DNA from: Rhizobium aethiopicum
GTDB taxonomy: Bacteria; Pseudomonadota; Alphaproteobacteria; Rhizobiales; Rhizobiaceae
DNA length: 64,000 nucleotides
NCBI RefSeq assembly: GCF_900094625.1
Contig: NZ_FMAJ01000008.1
Location: 248,001-312,000 of the forward strand
Reading direction: 5' to 3'
Every line of letters starts with the position of its first letter. Position 1 is the stretch's first letter. The translations under genes and the position numbers were made by a program. This document shows positions 52,332 through 61,533 of the stretch, piece after piece. The notes beneath the pieces were generated by a model that was not told the DNA's origin, did not search any database, and saw nothing but the letters and a program-made list of their open reading frames with translations.

Positions 52332-54800
52332 CTACGACCCAGGCTTGTGACAAAGCCGATCGAGCGTATCTCGAAGTGCGGCGGCGGCCTGATTTCGCTC
52401 ATCGGTCGACATAAGCTCGGGCTCGGCTTCCAATCTCAGGTGCGGCAGTTCGGTCCGGACAGTATGACAGCTGCGGACCAGATTTTCCTTCAGATCGACC
52501 ACGCGATAGGTGGCGACCGGATAGGCTATTCCCTTTACGTGGACATGCCCCAGTTCCTCGCACTCGATCGTGTCCTTCACTTGCGCAAACGTCTCATAAG
52601 AAATGAGCACGGTGCCCGGCGACGCTTCCTGCTCAAGGCGCGAGGCGAGATTCACGGCGCCGCCGATTATGGTGTAATCCATCCGGTCCTCGCTGCCGAA
52701 GTTGCCGACAGTGCAGTAGTCTGTGTGAATGCCAATGCGGCAGCGCAGCGGTGTTTCAATCCCGATATCGCGCCAGATTTCCCCAAGCTCGCTCATTCGC
52801 TTTTGCATGGCGAGAGCCATCTGCACGCAGGCGAGCGCATCATCCTTGACGCCGCGGGTTTCCGGATCGCCGAAAAACATCAGGATGGCGTCGCCAACAT
52901 ACTTGTCGATCGTCGCGCCGTGATCTGAAGCAATCTTCGACATTTCCGTCAGGTAGTGATTGAGGAGTTGTGTGAGATCCTCGGCTTCCATTTTGTCTGT
53001 GGTTTCGGTAAAGCCGGCGATATCGGAGAAGCATATCGTCAGCTTCTTCCGCTGGCTGGCGATCCTGACGTCCTGGCGGCCGGTGAATATGGAGTTGTAC
53101 ACTTGCGGCGCCAGGTATTTCGCCAGCTTGCTGGAAAGCGCCTCGAGAGCCGCGGATTTCTCGGCAAGGTTTTCCTCCCGTTGCTTCAGCTCGGTGATAT
53201 CAGAGTAGACGGCCACCGTGCCACCCGCCGTGATCCGCCGCTCGCTAATCATGATCCATCGCCCGTCGCGACGCCGCTGCACCCACGTTTCACCAGGGTT
53301 GCGATGCCGCGAAAGCCGCTCGGCAACCCACTCCTCGACTCGCCCCTCAGCATCCTTGATGTAGCCGCCCTCAGCGGACCGGCGAACAATCTGCTCGAAT
53401 GTCGTGCCGGGTGTCATTTCCTCCAGGCCGGCGTACAACAGCTCGCGGTAGCGGCTATTGCTCAGCACGAGCCTGTCCTCGCCATCGTACAGAGCGAATC
53501 CTTCGGAGATGCTCTCGATGGCATCCACAAGCCGCTGGCGCGCTACTGCGACCTCGCGCAGGCTGTTTTCCTCCACCTCGACCGCAGTATCCCGGAATAG
53601 CCTGAGCGCCCCGGCCATGCGGCCGATTTCGTCGCGGCCCCCGGCGGGCATCTGCGCATGCAGATTGCCGCCCGCGATTGCCAGCATGCTTTGGCTTACC
53701 TCTCCGAGACGAGCGAGAAGGCTGCGGTCGACATAGAGCCAGACAACCAGAACCGAACTCAGGAGACTGAGAAGGGCGGAGCCAAGGACAATGCCGGTGC
53801 CGTAGCGCTGGACGACCGAGGCTTCGAGGGCGGACGCGGCGATCTCATGGTTCGCCTTTGCAACCAGGCGATCGACGGCTGCGGTAAGGTCGCGCGATAG
53901 CCGACTGTTTTCAGCCAGAAGCTTTTCGCCCTGTGCAAGGACGGCAAACTCGTCCTGTCGTACCTTCGGGATCCCGTTCTCACCATCGGTCAGCGACTTC
54001 AACTCGTCCAGCCGCTGTTGGAAGCGGGTCCGCAACTTTTCGTCGATCTCGGTGGAGAGCGTTTCGAGTACGGCGAGCGACCGACGCAGCGGAAACAGGA
54101 TCAGCTTCAGGTCTCCCGGCGTAGGCGCGTTGGCAGTTTTGACCAGCGCGTCGTTGACTGCCGAGATCTCCTGTTGCGCTCTCTGCTGGGGGATGTAGGC
54201 CGCAATTGCCTTGACCAGGTCGCTCGTCGCCGCAGCACGCGCGTCGGGTGGTGCGGCGGGATCAGCCACCGCTGCGCGCCACTGGGGAACCTTGGAGTTC
54301 ATCACGACGATGCCGGGCGCGACGAGACGCTGACTTGCATTTGTCGTGTCCGACAAGCGGCGCAGCAACGCCTCCTTGCGCTGAACCATGGTAAGGCGAA
54401 CGGCCACAAGATCGTCGAGAGCATCGAGGTTTCGGCGTAGACCAATCACGGCGGCTTCGATTTCAGTCACCGCCGTCGCGCTGAATGCGGTGCCTTTAAG
54501 TGCGGCGAGCAACTCTTCGAGACGCCCCATCTCGACTCCGATCGCAGCCGAGACCTCCTTGTGCTGAACCGTGCTGGTCGCCGCCAGCACGGACGGCGCG
54601 GTGGAGGCGACCCTCTCAGCCTGGCGCGACAATTGGAGAGAGGCGAGCGCCGTCGGCACCCGTTCCTTGGTGATGCGATCGACCACGTCGCCGACCTGAA
54701 GGAAGGCATAGAGAGCTGCGGCGGTCGCGAGCACTGCGAAGGTGCTGATGCCGAAGAAAGCGAGCAACAAGCGCCCGCGTATGCCGACGCGTTCAAACAT
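52332..54800 (-). CDS. Membrane receptor adenylate/guanylate cyclase with HAMP and PAS
   Basis: The 822-residue product has a transmembrane helix at residues 10-33, a periplasmic helical sensor (about 34-333), a second helix at 334-357, HAMP (357-410), PAS (about 425-540), a short coil, and a class III cyclase domain (about 580-760). The metal-binding aspartates are Asp593 (CFSDIAGFTETT) and Asp637 (YVGDAILMFFGD). It converts an external cue into cAMP or cGMP. The adjacent LivJ-like binding protein, 83 bp upstream on the same strand, may present the ligand. The long all-alpha periplasmic part resembles TorS-type sensors. Confidence 0.92.
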   Translation of the reverse strand: MFERVGIRGRLLLAFFGISTFAVLATAAALYAFLQVGDVVDRITKERVPTALASLQLSRQAERVASTAPSVLAATSTVQHKEVSAAIGVEMGRLEELLAALKGTAFSATAVTEIEAAVIGLRRNLDALDDLVAVRLTMVQRKEALLRRLSDTTNASQRLVAPGIVVMNSKVPQWRAAVADPAAPPDARAAATSDLVKAIAAYIPQQRAQQEISAVNDALVKTANAPTPGDLKLILFPLRRSLAVLETLSTEIDEKLRTRFQQRLDELKSLTDGENGIPKVRQDEFAVLAQGEKLLAENSRLSRDLTAAVDRLVAKANHEIAASALEASVVQRYGTGIVLGSALLSLLSSVLVVWLYVDRSLLARLGEVSQSMLAIAGGNLHAQMPAGGRDEIGRMAGALRLFRDTAVEVEENSLREVAVARQRLVDAIESISEGFALYDGEDRLVLSNSRYRELLYAGLEEMTPGTTFEQIVRRSAEGGYIKDAEGRVEEWVAERLSRHRNPGETWVQRRRDGRWIMISERRITAGGTVAVYSDITELKQREENLAEKSAALEALSSKLAKYLAPQVYNSIFTGRQDVRIASQRKKLTICFSDIAGFTETTDKMEAEDLTQLLNHYLTEMSKIASDHGATIDKYVGDAILMFFGDPETRGVKDDALACVQMALAMQKRMSELGEIWRDIGIETPLRCRIGIHTDYCTVGNFGSEDRMDYTIIGGAVNLASRLEQEASPGTVLISYETFAQVKDTIECEELGHVHVKGIAYPVATYRVVDLKENLVRSCHTVRTELPHLRLEAEPELMSTDERNQAAAALRDTLDRLCHKPGS

Positions 54801-54883
54801 AGCGGCAACTGCAAGGTCTTGCTTGCACAGCCAATAAAGTCTGCACAGATTGACCTAAAACGATCCACCCGGCCGGCGGCTGA

Positions 54884-55981
54884 CTATTCCAGCGGCACGT
54901 ATTCGCCACCCTTCCAGACATACCAAATCCAGCTTTGAACTGTGAGGTCGCCCTTGTCGTCGAAATCGACCCGGCCCATTACCGTTTCAAATTGATTACC
55001 TTGCATTGAGGTGATCACCTCTTGCGGCCTTAGAGAGCCGGCCTTCTTCACCGCCTGCGACCAGACCTGGACGGCGGAGTAACTGAGCAGTGTGTAGCCT
55101 GCTGGCTCGAAATTCTCGGCACGGAAACGCTCGACGACCTGAGCCGCCTGAGGTGCGCGCCGTGGGTCCGCGCTAAACGTGAAGAGGGTACCCTCGGCGG
55201 CAGATCCGGCGATCAGTGCAAAGTCCTCGCTCGCCATGCCATCGCCTGAGACGAGTTGAAGTGCGTAGGCACGGTCTCGCGAAGCGCGAACCATAAGCGC
55301 GACGTCGGGCAAATACCCGCCAACATACAACACGGCGATGCCGGCGCCCTGTAACGCCGAGATCTCGGCCGTATAGTCGTTCTTCCCAGGGGTGAAGGCC
55401 TCGTAGATCGCTTCGGTGACACCCCGCTTGTTCAACTGCTTTCTGGTCTCGTCGGCGAGCCCCTTCCCATAGGTGGTGTTGTCGTGAAGGATCGCTATTT
55501 TCTTGTCACCCCAGCGATCGGCCAAATAGTTGCCGGCTACCACCCCCTGCGCGTCGTCGCGCCCAATGACGCGGAAAACATTGGCACGACCTTGTTCGGT
55601 CAACAGCGGATTGGTCGAACCCGGTGAAATCTGTAGAATTCCCGCGGCCTCGTACACCTTGGATGCCGGGATCGAGGCCTGGGAACAATAATGCCCGGCG
55701 ACGAGCACCACACCATCAGCCACCAGTTTCTGGGCGGCCGCCACAGCCTGCTCGGGATCGCAAAAGTCGTCGACCGTGATGAGTTGCACCTTCTGCCCGA
55801 GCACGCCGCCAGTCGCGTTGATGTCGGCCACTGCCATCTCTGTGCCGCGCTGCATCTGCTCCCCAATCCAGGCGAGCGGTCCTGTGACCGGGCCTGCCGC
55901 CCCGATCAGGATCTCCGCCCTCGCTAGACTGCCGAGCGAAACGACGAGCGCGACGATAGCTGCAGTGATGCTGCTGCGCAT
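54884..55981 (-). CDS. Periplasmic amino-acid-type binding protein, LivJ family
   Basis: The 365-residue product has a signal peptide (cleavage after ARA, residue 22) and the Leu/Ile/Val-binding fold: ILIGAAGPVTGPLAWIGEQM, then GTEMAVADINATGGVLGQKV and LVAGHYCSQASIPASKVYEA. GGAGG precedes the ATG. No ABC permease or ATPase gene is near. The next gene on this strand is a receptor cyclase, so a sensing rather than transport role is possible. Confidence 0.9.
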   Translation of the reverse strand: MRSSITAAIVALVVSLGSLARAEILIGAAGPVTGPLAWIGEQMQRGTEMAVADINATGGVLGQKVQLITVDDFCDPEQAVAAAQKLVADGVVLVAGHYCSQASIPASKVYEAAGILQISPGSTNPLLTEQGRANVFRVIGRDDAQGVVAGNYLADRWGDKKIAILHDNTTYGKGLADETRKQLNKRGVTEAIYEAFTPGKNDYTAEISALQGAGIAVLYVGGYLPDVALMVRASRDRAYALQLVSGDGMASEDFALIAGSAAEGTLFTFSADPRRAPQAAQVVERFRAENFEPAGYTLLSYSAVQVWSQAVKKAGSLRPQEVITSMQGNQFETVMGRVDFDDKGDLTVQSWIWYVWKGGEYVPLE

Positions 55982-56232
55982 GGTGAACCTCCTTCACAGC
56001 TTACGCCAATTTCGTCCCCGCCGACAGCCCCTGCGCAGGCGCAGATATCTCCGCCATTTCTGCAGCGCGCTTGCCTCTTATCCGTGTGGGCTGGTCAGCA
56101 GTTGACGTTCCTGCGGGTACCTCATTGTCTGCTTTGGGCGAATCCCAACCCTTGGCGGCGAAAACTGTGACGTCCGCTTTTCGTGTTGGGTTTCCAAGCA
56201 GCGACGGGCGGCTTCCGGCCTCAAATCGGTCA

Positions 56233-56297
56233 ATCGTCCGGATAGACTGCAATCGTTCAACCGCCGCCATTTCGTGACGGCAATCGGCTGCAAAAAG
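56233..56297. repeat. 65-bp direct repeat, right copy
   Basis: This is the second copy of the 52190-52254 block, with GACGGCAATCGGCTGCAAAAAG at its end. Between here and 56584 no gene is evident. A 26-bp piece at 56346-56371 resembles 44168-44193 with two differences. Confidence 0.85.
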
Positions 56298-56584
56298 CCT
56301 GTTCGACCATCGACCTACGGGCTCTCGGCTCGGAAATTGATCACCCGACCTCCACCTCCATCAAGCCGTCATCCCTCTTTATGACCGACGGCGTCGAGGT
56401 GGACGACACTGGGGCCGCGAGCGGCGCGCGAGTGGCCCTCGTACGAGAAAGTTGACGGAGCGGCTATGCGCCCCATGTCGGCCACAGAGGGGATCTTTAC
56501 CTTCGCCCGGAAGCCGACATTGCGGCGATCACTTGGAGTTCATAGTCGCGCCACAACCGGCCATTCCCGGAAGTTCTGTGTGCA

Positions 56585-57211
56585 TCACGCCCGAAACGCC
56601 CGCACGCTCAGCCACCGATCATTGGGCTTTCCGACGCACCGACGTACCTCGCTGACGATCCAGCCAGCGTCAGTGAGTGCGGACCGCAGGGCAGACTCGC
56701 GCCAGTAGGTCTCGACGTAGCGCCGAGGCGCTGCAGCACTGCCGTGTGTGGACACATCCTCGCCTTCGCCCTCTCTAACCGATGCGTGCAGTCGGCCACC
56801 GGTCCGGGTCGCCTCGGCAAGCCGCCCAAGCACCGTGTGGAAATCCTCGCGCGCGACATGAATCAGGCAGGCACAAGCCCAGATGCCGTCGTACGGCGTG
56901 CCGGGACGCTGCGGGTCGGCCAGGTCTTCGGTCAGCGGGTCCAACAGGTCGGCCTCGAAGCCGCTTTCGCGAAGCAGTTCGACGAAACCCTTCGAAATGT
57001 CGGTGCGCCGGACGCTAATTCCCCGATTCTCAAGCTCAAGTGCATCTCGCCCGCCGCCGCTTCCGATCTCCAGCACTCTGCCCGAGCCGCCCAGCTCGGA
57101 CACGAACGCACCGATCTCTGTCGCGACCCATCCGGGCATCGCCGCGGCCTCGGCAGCGTACTCCGCCGCGACCATATCATAGGACCGCACGGTATCCGGG
57201 TCGGTGCTCAT
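56585..57211 (-). CDS. Class I SAM-dependent methyltransferase
   Basis: The 208-residue product begins MSTDPDTVRSYDMVAAEYAA and has the SAM motif GRVLEIGSGGGRDALELENR. ISVRRTDISKGFVELLRESG and ACACLIHVAREDFHTVLGRL follow, typical of small-molecule methyltransferases. GGAGGAGGA precedes the ATG, a very strong site. Target unknown. The following 250 bp up to the TetR gene contain no clear gene. Confidence 0.88.
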   Translation of the reverse strand: MSTDPDTVRSYDMVAAEYAAEAAAMPGWVATEIGAFVSELGGSGRVLEIGSGGGRDALELENRGISVRRTDISKGFVELLRESGFEADLLDPLTEDLADPQRPGTPYDGIWACACLIHVAREDFHTVLGRLAEATRTGGRLHASVREGEGEDVSTHGSAAAPRRYVETYWRESALRSALTDAGWIVSEVRRCVGKPNDRWLSVRAFRA

Positions 57212-57458
57212 CCTATCGCTCCTCCTCCAAGACAAGAGGCCTGATGAGCGAGAGGCCCATCAGCCCGTTGCGCCCTTCACACTTCGGCAGTTGGTGACAT
57301 CGCGGGCGGTTTTGCTCCCCAGCTTTAGCAGAAATGCGGTCAGAGACACCACCGGCCGATCGCCAATGCTGCCGGGCGGCAATGCGCCCTCATTTCCGCC
57401 ACTCAGACCACCGTTGCAGCTTCCCGAAGGCTAACATCTCTTCGCGGCCTTGTCCTCG

Positions 57459-58106
57459 CTATCCCGCCGCATGGTCGCTGCCACCGTGCGCGGCGATGAA
57501 CATGGCGACGGCCGACCGGCAATAGGACTCAATTTCGTTCTCGTCCTCTGCTCTCGCCTGATCGAAGCGTGCGATAATCAGGAGATCGGATCCTTTGATA
57601 AGCGCGGCAAATAGGCGGGCGGATAGGAGAGGATCGGGCACGCTCAGAACCGCCTTCGCGTGCAACTGACGCAACAGGGCCTCGATATGGGCGATGATAT
57701 GGGCGGGGCCGGCTTCGTAATGAAGCTTGCTCAACGACTTTTGATTTATCGTGTCGGTCATGACCATCGCTTCGACGTTGCGGACGTCCGGTCGCAACAG
57801 CGTGCGAAGTAGCGATGATCCCACAGCCATGAGTTGATCTTCGGCCGAACCGTCGACGCCTTCAAAAAGGGCCGGTGGTACAAACTGATGGCAGCGGGCC
57901 GCAAAGGCCGCGCTGAACAGCGCCTCCTTGTTCTCGAAGTGCCTGTAGATGCTGAGCTTGGATATCTTCGCTCGCTGGGCGACCTTGTCCAATGTCGTCG
58001 CTTGAAAACCCAGTTCCGCAAAGAGTTCACCCGCGGCGTCGATTATCGTTTGGCCAAGCGCCTCGTTGGCGGGACGGCCGCGCCGGGCCTGATTATTTTC
58101 GGTCAC
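57459..58106 (-). CDS. TetR/AcrR family transcriptional regulator
   Basis: The 215-residue product from GTG 58106 has the TetR HTH (FQATTLDKVAQRAKISKLSI, YRHFENKEALF) and a C-terminal domain of the AefR/PsrA-like kind. An ATG at 58133 would add nine residues but lies beside a palindrome and the promoter of the divergent gene. It probably represses the thioredoxin-reductase-like gene and itself. Confidence 0.88.
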   Translation of the reverse strand: MTENNQARRGRPANEALGQTIIDAAGELFAELGFQATTLDKVAQRAKISKLSIYRHFENKEALFSAAFAARCHQFVPPALFEGVDGSAEDQLMAVGSSLLRTLLRPDVRNVEAMVMTDTINQKSLSKLHYEAGPAHIIAHIEALLRQLHAKAVLSVPDPLLSARLFAALIKGSDLLIIARFDQARAEDENEIESYCRSAVAMFIAAHGGSDHAAG

Positions 58107-58116
58107 GACAATTCCA

Positions 58117-58163
58117 ATACTTGACAGTATCATTATTCTTGAATTACGATACTACTTAGTGTC
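58117..58163 (+). promoter_or_regulatory. Promoter of the flavin oxidoreductase gene with two palindromes
   Basis: On the plus strand TTGACA (58121-58126) and TACGAT (58145-58150) are 18 bp apart. The palindrome ATACT-TGAC-AGTAT (58117-58130) covers the -35, and the near-palindrome GATACTA-CT-TAGTGTC (58148-58163) covers the -10 edge and start. Both share ATACT/AGTRT arms, as expected for TetR sites. Confidence 0.6.
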
Positions 58164-58305
58164 CGAAATTCCAAGAGTGGATTTATCGTGTCCTCCAAAT
58201 CAGGTTTCCCTTGGCCGCCCGGCGATAGCGAATGCGCATCGCCGGACGATATTGCGCGCCACGCTCAGCCCAACTCCCTCCATCCACAGCACGGAGCCCA
58301 TCACC

Positions 58306-59199
58306 ATGGATGACGTCATCATCATCGGCGGCAGCTTTGCCGGCCTCGCAGCCGCTTTGCAGCTCGGCCGTGCCCGCCGCAAGGTCGTCGTTCTCGACAC
58401 CGGCCAGCCGCGCAATCGCTTTGCAGGCCATTCACATGGCTTGCTCGGCCACGATCACAAGCCACCGCTGGACATCCTGGCAGAGGCCCGGCAGCAGCTG
58501 ACGCGTTATCCCACGGTCAGGCTGGTCAATGCCCGGGCCGACAGCATCTCTGGCATCATCGACAATTTCTTCGTCGTCACTGGCGAGGGCGAAAGCCTCG
58601 GCGCGCGCCGCCTGATCCTGAGCTATGGCGTCGCTGACCAGATGCCTGATGTTCCAGGCTTCGCCGAAAGCTGGGGAACATCGATCGTGCCGTGCCCCTA
58701 TTGTGATGGTTTTGAAGTAGCCGACCAGCATTGGGGCCTCGTCTGGTCCGGCCCGCCGTCGCACAATTATGTCAGGCTGTACCACGACTGGACCGAAACG
58801 TTGACGGTCTTCGCCGATGGTCACGACATTTCACCCGATATCCGAGCCGATCTGGCGCGCCGCAACATAAGTGTCGTTGAAGGCCGGATCGCCGAGATCG
58901 CCCATCACAGGGGCCGAATTACCAACGTCAATCTTGAGAGCGGCCGCAATGCCGGGGTAGATATCCTGTTCGCGCATCCGCGCAACACGCCGTCGGCACG
59001 CCTGCATGAATCACTTGGCCTTGCCACGGTCAATACGCCCTTCGGCATCGCCCTCAAAGTCGACGACCGCCGCGAAACCAGCACGCCCGGCATCTATGCT
59101 GCCGGCGATCTTGCGAACCCAGCCATGGCCTCTGTCACCACGGCAATATCGCAAGGCGCAACGGCGGGTATCTCCGCCCAGCAGTCGATGCTGGTTTGA
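58306..59199 (+). CDS. Thioredoxin-reductase-like FAD/NAD(P)-binding protein
   Basis: The 297-residue product begins MDDVIIIGGSFAGLAAALQL, the FAD-binding GGSFAG loop. It has a CPYC redox pair (residues 130 and 133, IVPCPYCDGFEV) and the closing FAD motif GIYAAGDLANPAMASVTTAI. The NADPH loop is degenerate (WSGPPSHN instead of GxGxxA), a feature of reductase-like relatives with other electron donors. CGGAG precedes the ATG. It is followed by a methyltransferase-like gene. Confidence 0.88.
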   Translation: MDDVIIIGGSFAGLAAALQLGRARRKVVVLDTGQPRNRFAGHSHGLLGHDHKPPLDILAEARQQLTRYPTVRLVNARADSISGIIDNFFVVTGEGESLGARRLILSYGVADQMPDVPGFAESWGTSIVPCPYCDGFEVADQHWGLVWSGPPSHNYVRLYHDWTETLTVFADGHDISPDIRADLARRNISVVEGRIAEIAHHRGRITNVNLESGRNAGVDILFAHPRNTPSARLHESLGLATVNTPFGIALKVDDRRETSTPGIYAAGDLANPAMASVTTAISQGATAGISAQQSMLV

Positions 59200-59220
59200 G
59201 AACACAGATTGGAGATGAGC

Positions 59221-59694
59221 ATGGCAGTCGAACCGGACAGCGCGGGTGTGCGCTTCCCTCCGCCCTTCATCTATCTGGGAGCGCTGCTCTTGGGGCTGGC
59301 GGCGGAGCGGTTCGTCCCCCTGCGCTCTTTCGGCATCGACTGGCGGTTGCTGGCCGCGACGGGCGCGCTGCTGTTCGTTGCCGGCGCGGCGATGATGCTT
59401 GCGGCGGCGGGGCTGTTCCGGCGGCTCGGCACCAACGTTCGGCCGTCGCAGCCAACGACCCTCATCGCAACGACCGGTCCTTATCGGTGGACCCGCAATC
59501 CCATGTACCTCGGCATGGCCCTTATCTATGCCGGCCTTGCCATCGGCTTCGACGGGCCGATCGCTTTCGCCTTGCTCCCGTTGGTGCTGATCGCGATCCA
59601 GACGCAGGTGATCGCCCGCGAGGAGCGCTATCTCGAAGCGAAGTTCGGCGACGACTACCGCCGCTACAAGGCCGAGATTCGCCGTTGGCTCTGA
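59221..59694 (+). CDS. Isoprenylcysteine methyltransferase-like membrane protein
   Basis: The 157-residue product has three or four hydrophobic helices and the family end pattern TTGPYRWTRNPMYLGMALIY, then EERYLEAKFGDDYRRYKAEI, which marks ICMT/PEMT-type membrane methyltransferases. GGAG six bases before ATG 59221 decides the start. It lies 21 bp after the flavin oxidoreductase gene and so shares its transcript. Confidence 0.85.
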   Translation: MAVEPDSAGVRFPPPFIYLGALLLGLAAERFVPLRSFGIDWRLLAATGALLFVAGAAMMLAAAGLFRRLGTNVRPSQPTTLIATTGPYRWTRNPMYLGMALIYAGLAIGFDGPIAFALLPLVLIAIQTQVIAREERYLEAKFGDDYRRYKAEIRRWL

Positions 59695-59868
59695 CTATTC
59701 CGCCGCTGCCGCCTGCGGGGCTTCTGATAAACCAGCACCGGCTTCCTTGCCGCCGGCTATCATATTCAAACGGCGGTAGCTTTCACCCCACCCTCGCCAA
59801 GGCCGCGCAAAAGTTTCGCCTCTTCCTGTGGCAGCCAGAGGCGATAACTGCGTTTTTTGCCGGTCATA

Positions 59869-60522
59869 TCAGTGGTTAGGTGGCTTTAATCCGAGTTCCC
59901 CCGCGGAGGTCTGACGCTTTCCGGGCCAGGCCGTGAGTGCAAGGTCGATCAGCCGTTTCAGCAGGGCATTGCAGGCGCCGTCGCATGCCTGAGCGGACAT
60001 TCCCTGGATGATCGCACCATAGAAGCGCGCGAGCGTGTCGGTATCTGTATGTGCAGGCAATTCGCCTTCCTCGACGGCACGGTCGAAGCGGGCTTTGAGG
60101 GTCTGCATCGACGTCTCGCGCAATGCTGCCGTCATCCGCGCGACGGATGCATTTTCTTCCGCATGCTGCAGGACGGCCGTCGAGACCATGCAGCCTGGCG
60201 GCTTGCCCGGCTGGGTGTCTCCGTCAGCGATATCGTAAAGGTAAAGGCTCAGGGCTTCATAAACCGGAAGACTCGATTGCAGGATTTCCGACCGTCGGCT
60301 GTTTTCACGGGCAATGCTGGAGTCGAGCGCCTGACGATACAATTCTTCCTTCGAGCCGAACATCGAATAAAGCGTGGGCGGATTGACCCCCATCGCCTTT
60401 GTAAGGTCGGCGGTCGATGTTCCCTCGTAGCCCCTTTCCCAGAAAAGCCGTGCCGCGATGTCGAGCCCGATGTCGCGATCGAGAACACGCGGTCTGCCTC
60501 GTTTGCGGACAGCCTCAGTCAT
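59869..60522 (-). CDS. TetR/AcrR family transcriptional regulator
   Basis: The 217-residue product begins MTEAVRKRGRPRVLDRDIGL. The HTH is YEGTSTADLTKAMGVNPPTL with YSMFGSKEELY, and a TetR C-terminal domain follows. It is divergent from an SDR gene with 88 bp between them, where a palindrome overlaps the SDR promoter. It is probably a repressor of that gene. Confidence 0.88.
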   Translation of the reverse strand: MTEAVRKRGRPRVLDRDIGLDIAARLFWERGYEGTSTADLTKAMGVNPPTLYSMFGSKEELYRQALDSSIARENSRRSEILQSSLPVYEALSLYLYDIADGDTQPGKPPGCMVSTAVLQHAEENASVARMTAALRETSMQTLKARFDRAVEEGELPAHTDTDTLARFYGAIIQGMSAQACDGACNALLKRLIDLALTAWPGKRQTSAGELGLKPPNH

Positions 60523-60547
60523 TAAAATAGCGATCCCTATTAAATTG

Positions 60548-60575
60548 TTGACAGACGCCTGTCGCTTTTTATTAT
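60548..60575 (+). promoter_or_regulatory. SDR promoter with palindrome GACAG-ACGC-CTGTC
   Basis: TTGACA (60548-60553) and TATTAT (60570-60575) are 16 bp apart. The inverted repeat GACAGACGCCTGTC starts within the -35 and fills the spacer, a good TetR operator position. Confidence 0.6.
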
Positions 60576-60610
60576 AGGGTTCACTATTTAATTTAGCAAC
60601 GGAGTGAAAA

Positions 60611-61384
60611 ATGTCCCGAAGACTAGCAAACAAGACGGCCCTTATAACCGGAAGTTCGCGCGGTATTGGCCGAGCTGCTGTCCTTGCGTTTGCAAAAGAG
60701 GGCGCCGCGCTGATTGGCGTGCACTACGCCGCCAACGCGGATGCGGCCAATGTCACGGTACGCGACATCGAGGCGCTCGGGGTCAAGGCCGTAGCCGTGA
60801 AGGCCGATCTCAGACAGGGCAAGGACGCGGCCGACAGCCTCTGGGCACAGTTCAGCGAAGCCGCGCGTACCGAGACGGGCTCGCCCGGTCTCGACATTCT
60901 GGTGAACAATGCCGGCATCGCGCCCGCACTGCCGTTGAAGCAGACGAGCGAAGCCGCGTTCGACGAGGTGATGACGATTAACTACAAGGCGCCGTTCTTC
61001 CTGATCCAGGCCGTAGCCGACCACATTCGCGAGAACGGCCGGATCATCAATGTCACGACCGGGTTTACACGGATCGCGGCGCCGACACATCCGGCCTATG
61101 CTGCCTCCAAGGGCGCGCTGGAGACATTGACACTTGCGCTGGCACCTGAATTTGCGGCTCGCGGGATTACAGTCAATGCTGTGCTGCCGGGTGTGACGGA
61201 GACGGACATGAATGCCGAGTGGCTGGCATCGCCGGATGCGCGCGCCGGCGCCGAAGCACTCTCGGTCTTCTCACGTGTCGGACGGGCGGAGGACGTCGCC
61301 GACGTCATCACCTTCCTCGCATCGAACGATGCGCGTTGGACGACGGGGCAAATGATTGATGCGACGGGCGGCGCCCGGATCTGA
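60611..61384 (+). CDS. SDR family oxidoreductase
   Basis: The 257-residue classical SDR has ITGSSRGIGRAAVLAFAKEG, NNAG (ILVNNAGIAPA), and YAASKGALETLTLALAPEF supplying Tyr and Lys. The serine position is NVTTGF, where Thr replaces the usual Ser. It ends TGQMIDATGGARI. It is divergent from a TetR gene that probably controls it. Confidence 0.9.
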   Translation: MSRRLANKTALITGSSRGIGRAAVLAFAKEGAALIGVHYAANADAANVTVRDIEALGVKAVAVKADLRQGKDAADSLWAQFSEAARTETGSPGLDILVNNAGIAPALPLKQTSEAAFDEVMTINYKAPFFLIQAVADHIRENGRIINVTTGFTRIAAPTHPAYAASKGALETLTLALAPEFAARGITVNAVLPGVTETDMNAEWLASPDARAGAEALSVFSRVGRAEDVADVITFLASNDARWTTGQMIDATGGARI

Positions 61385-61533
61385 TCGATCCGACGCTCCA
61401 CTATGTCTGCAGCCGTGCCGAGCGCGCCTTGTGACAATGTTCCTTTGTATTGCCGGCGGTTGACTTATCACCTCTCAGCGTGACCGGCTTGACAGCCGCC
61501 GCCACTGAGAGGTGCTCGACTAGTGATCTGCGG

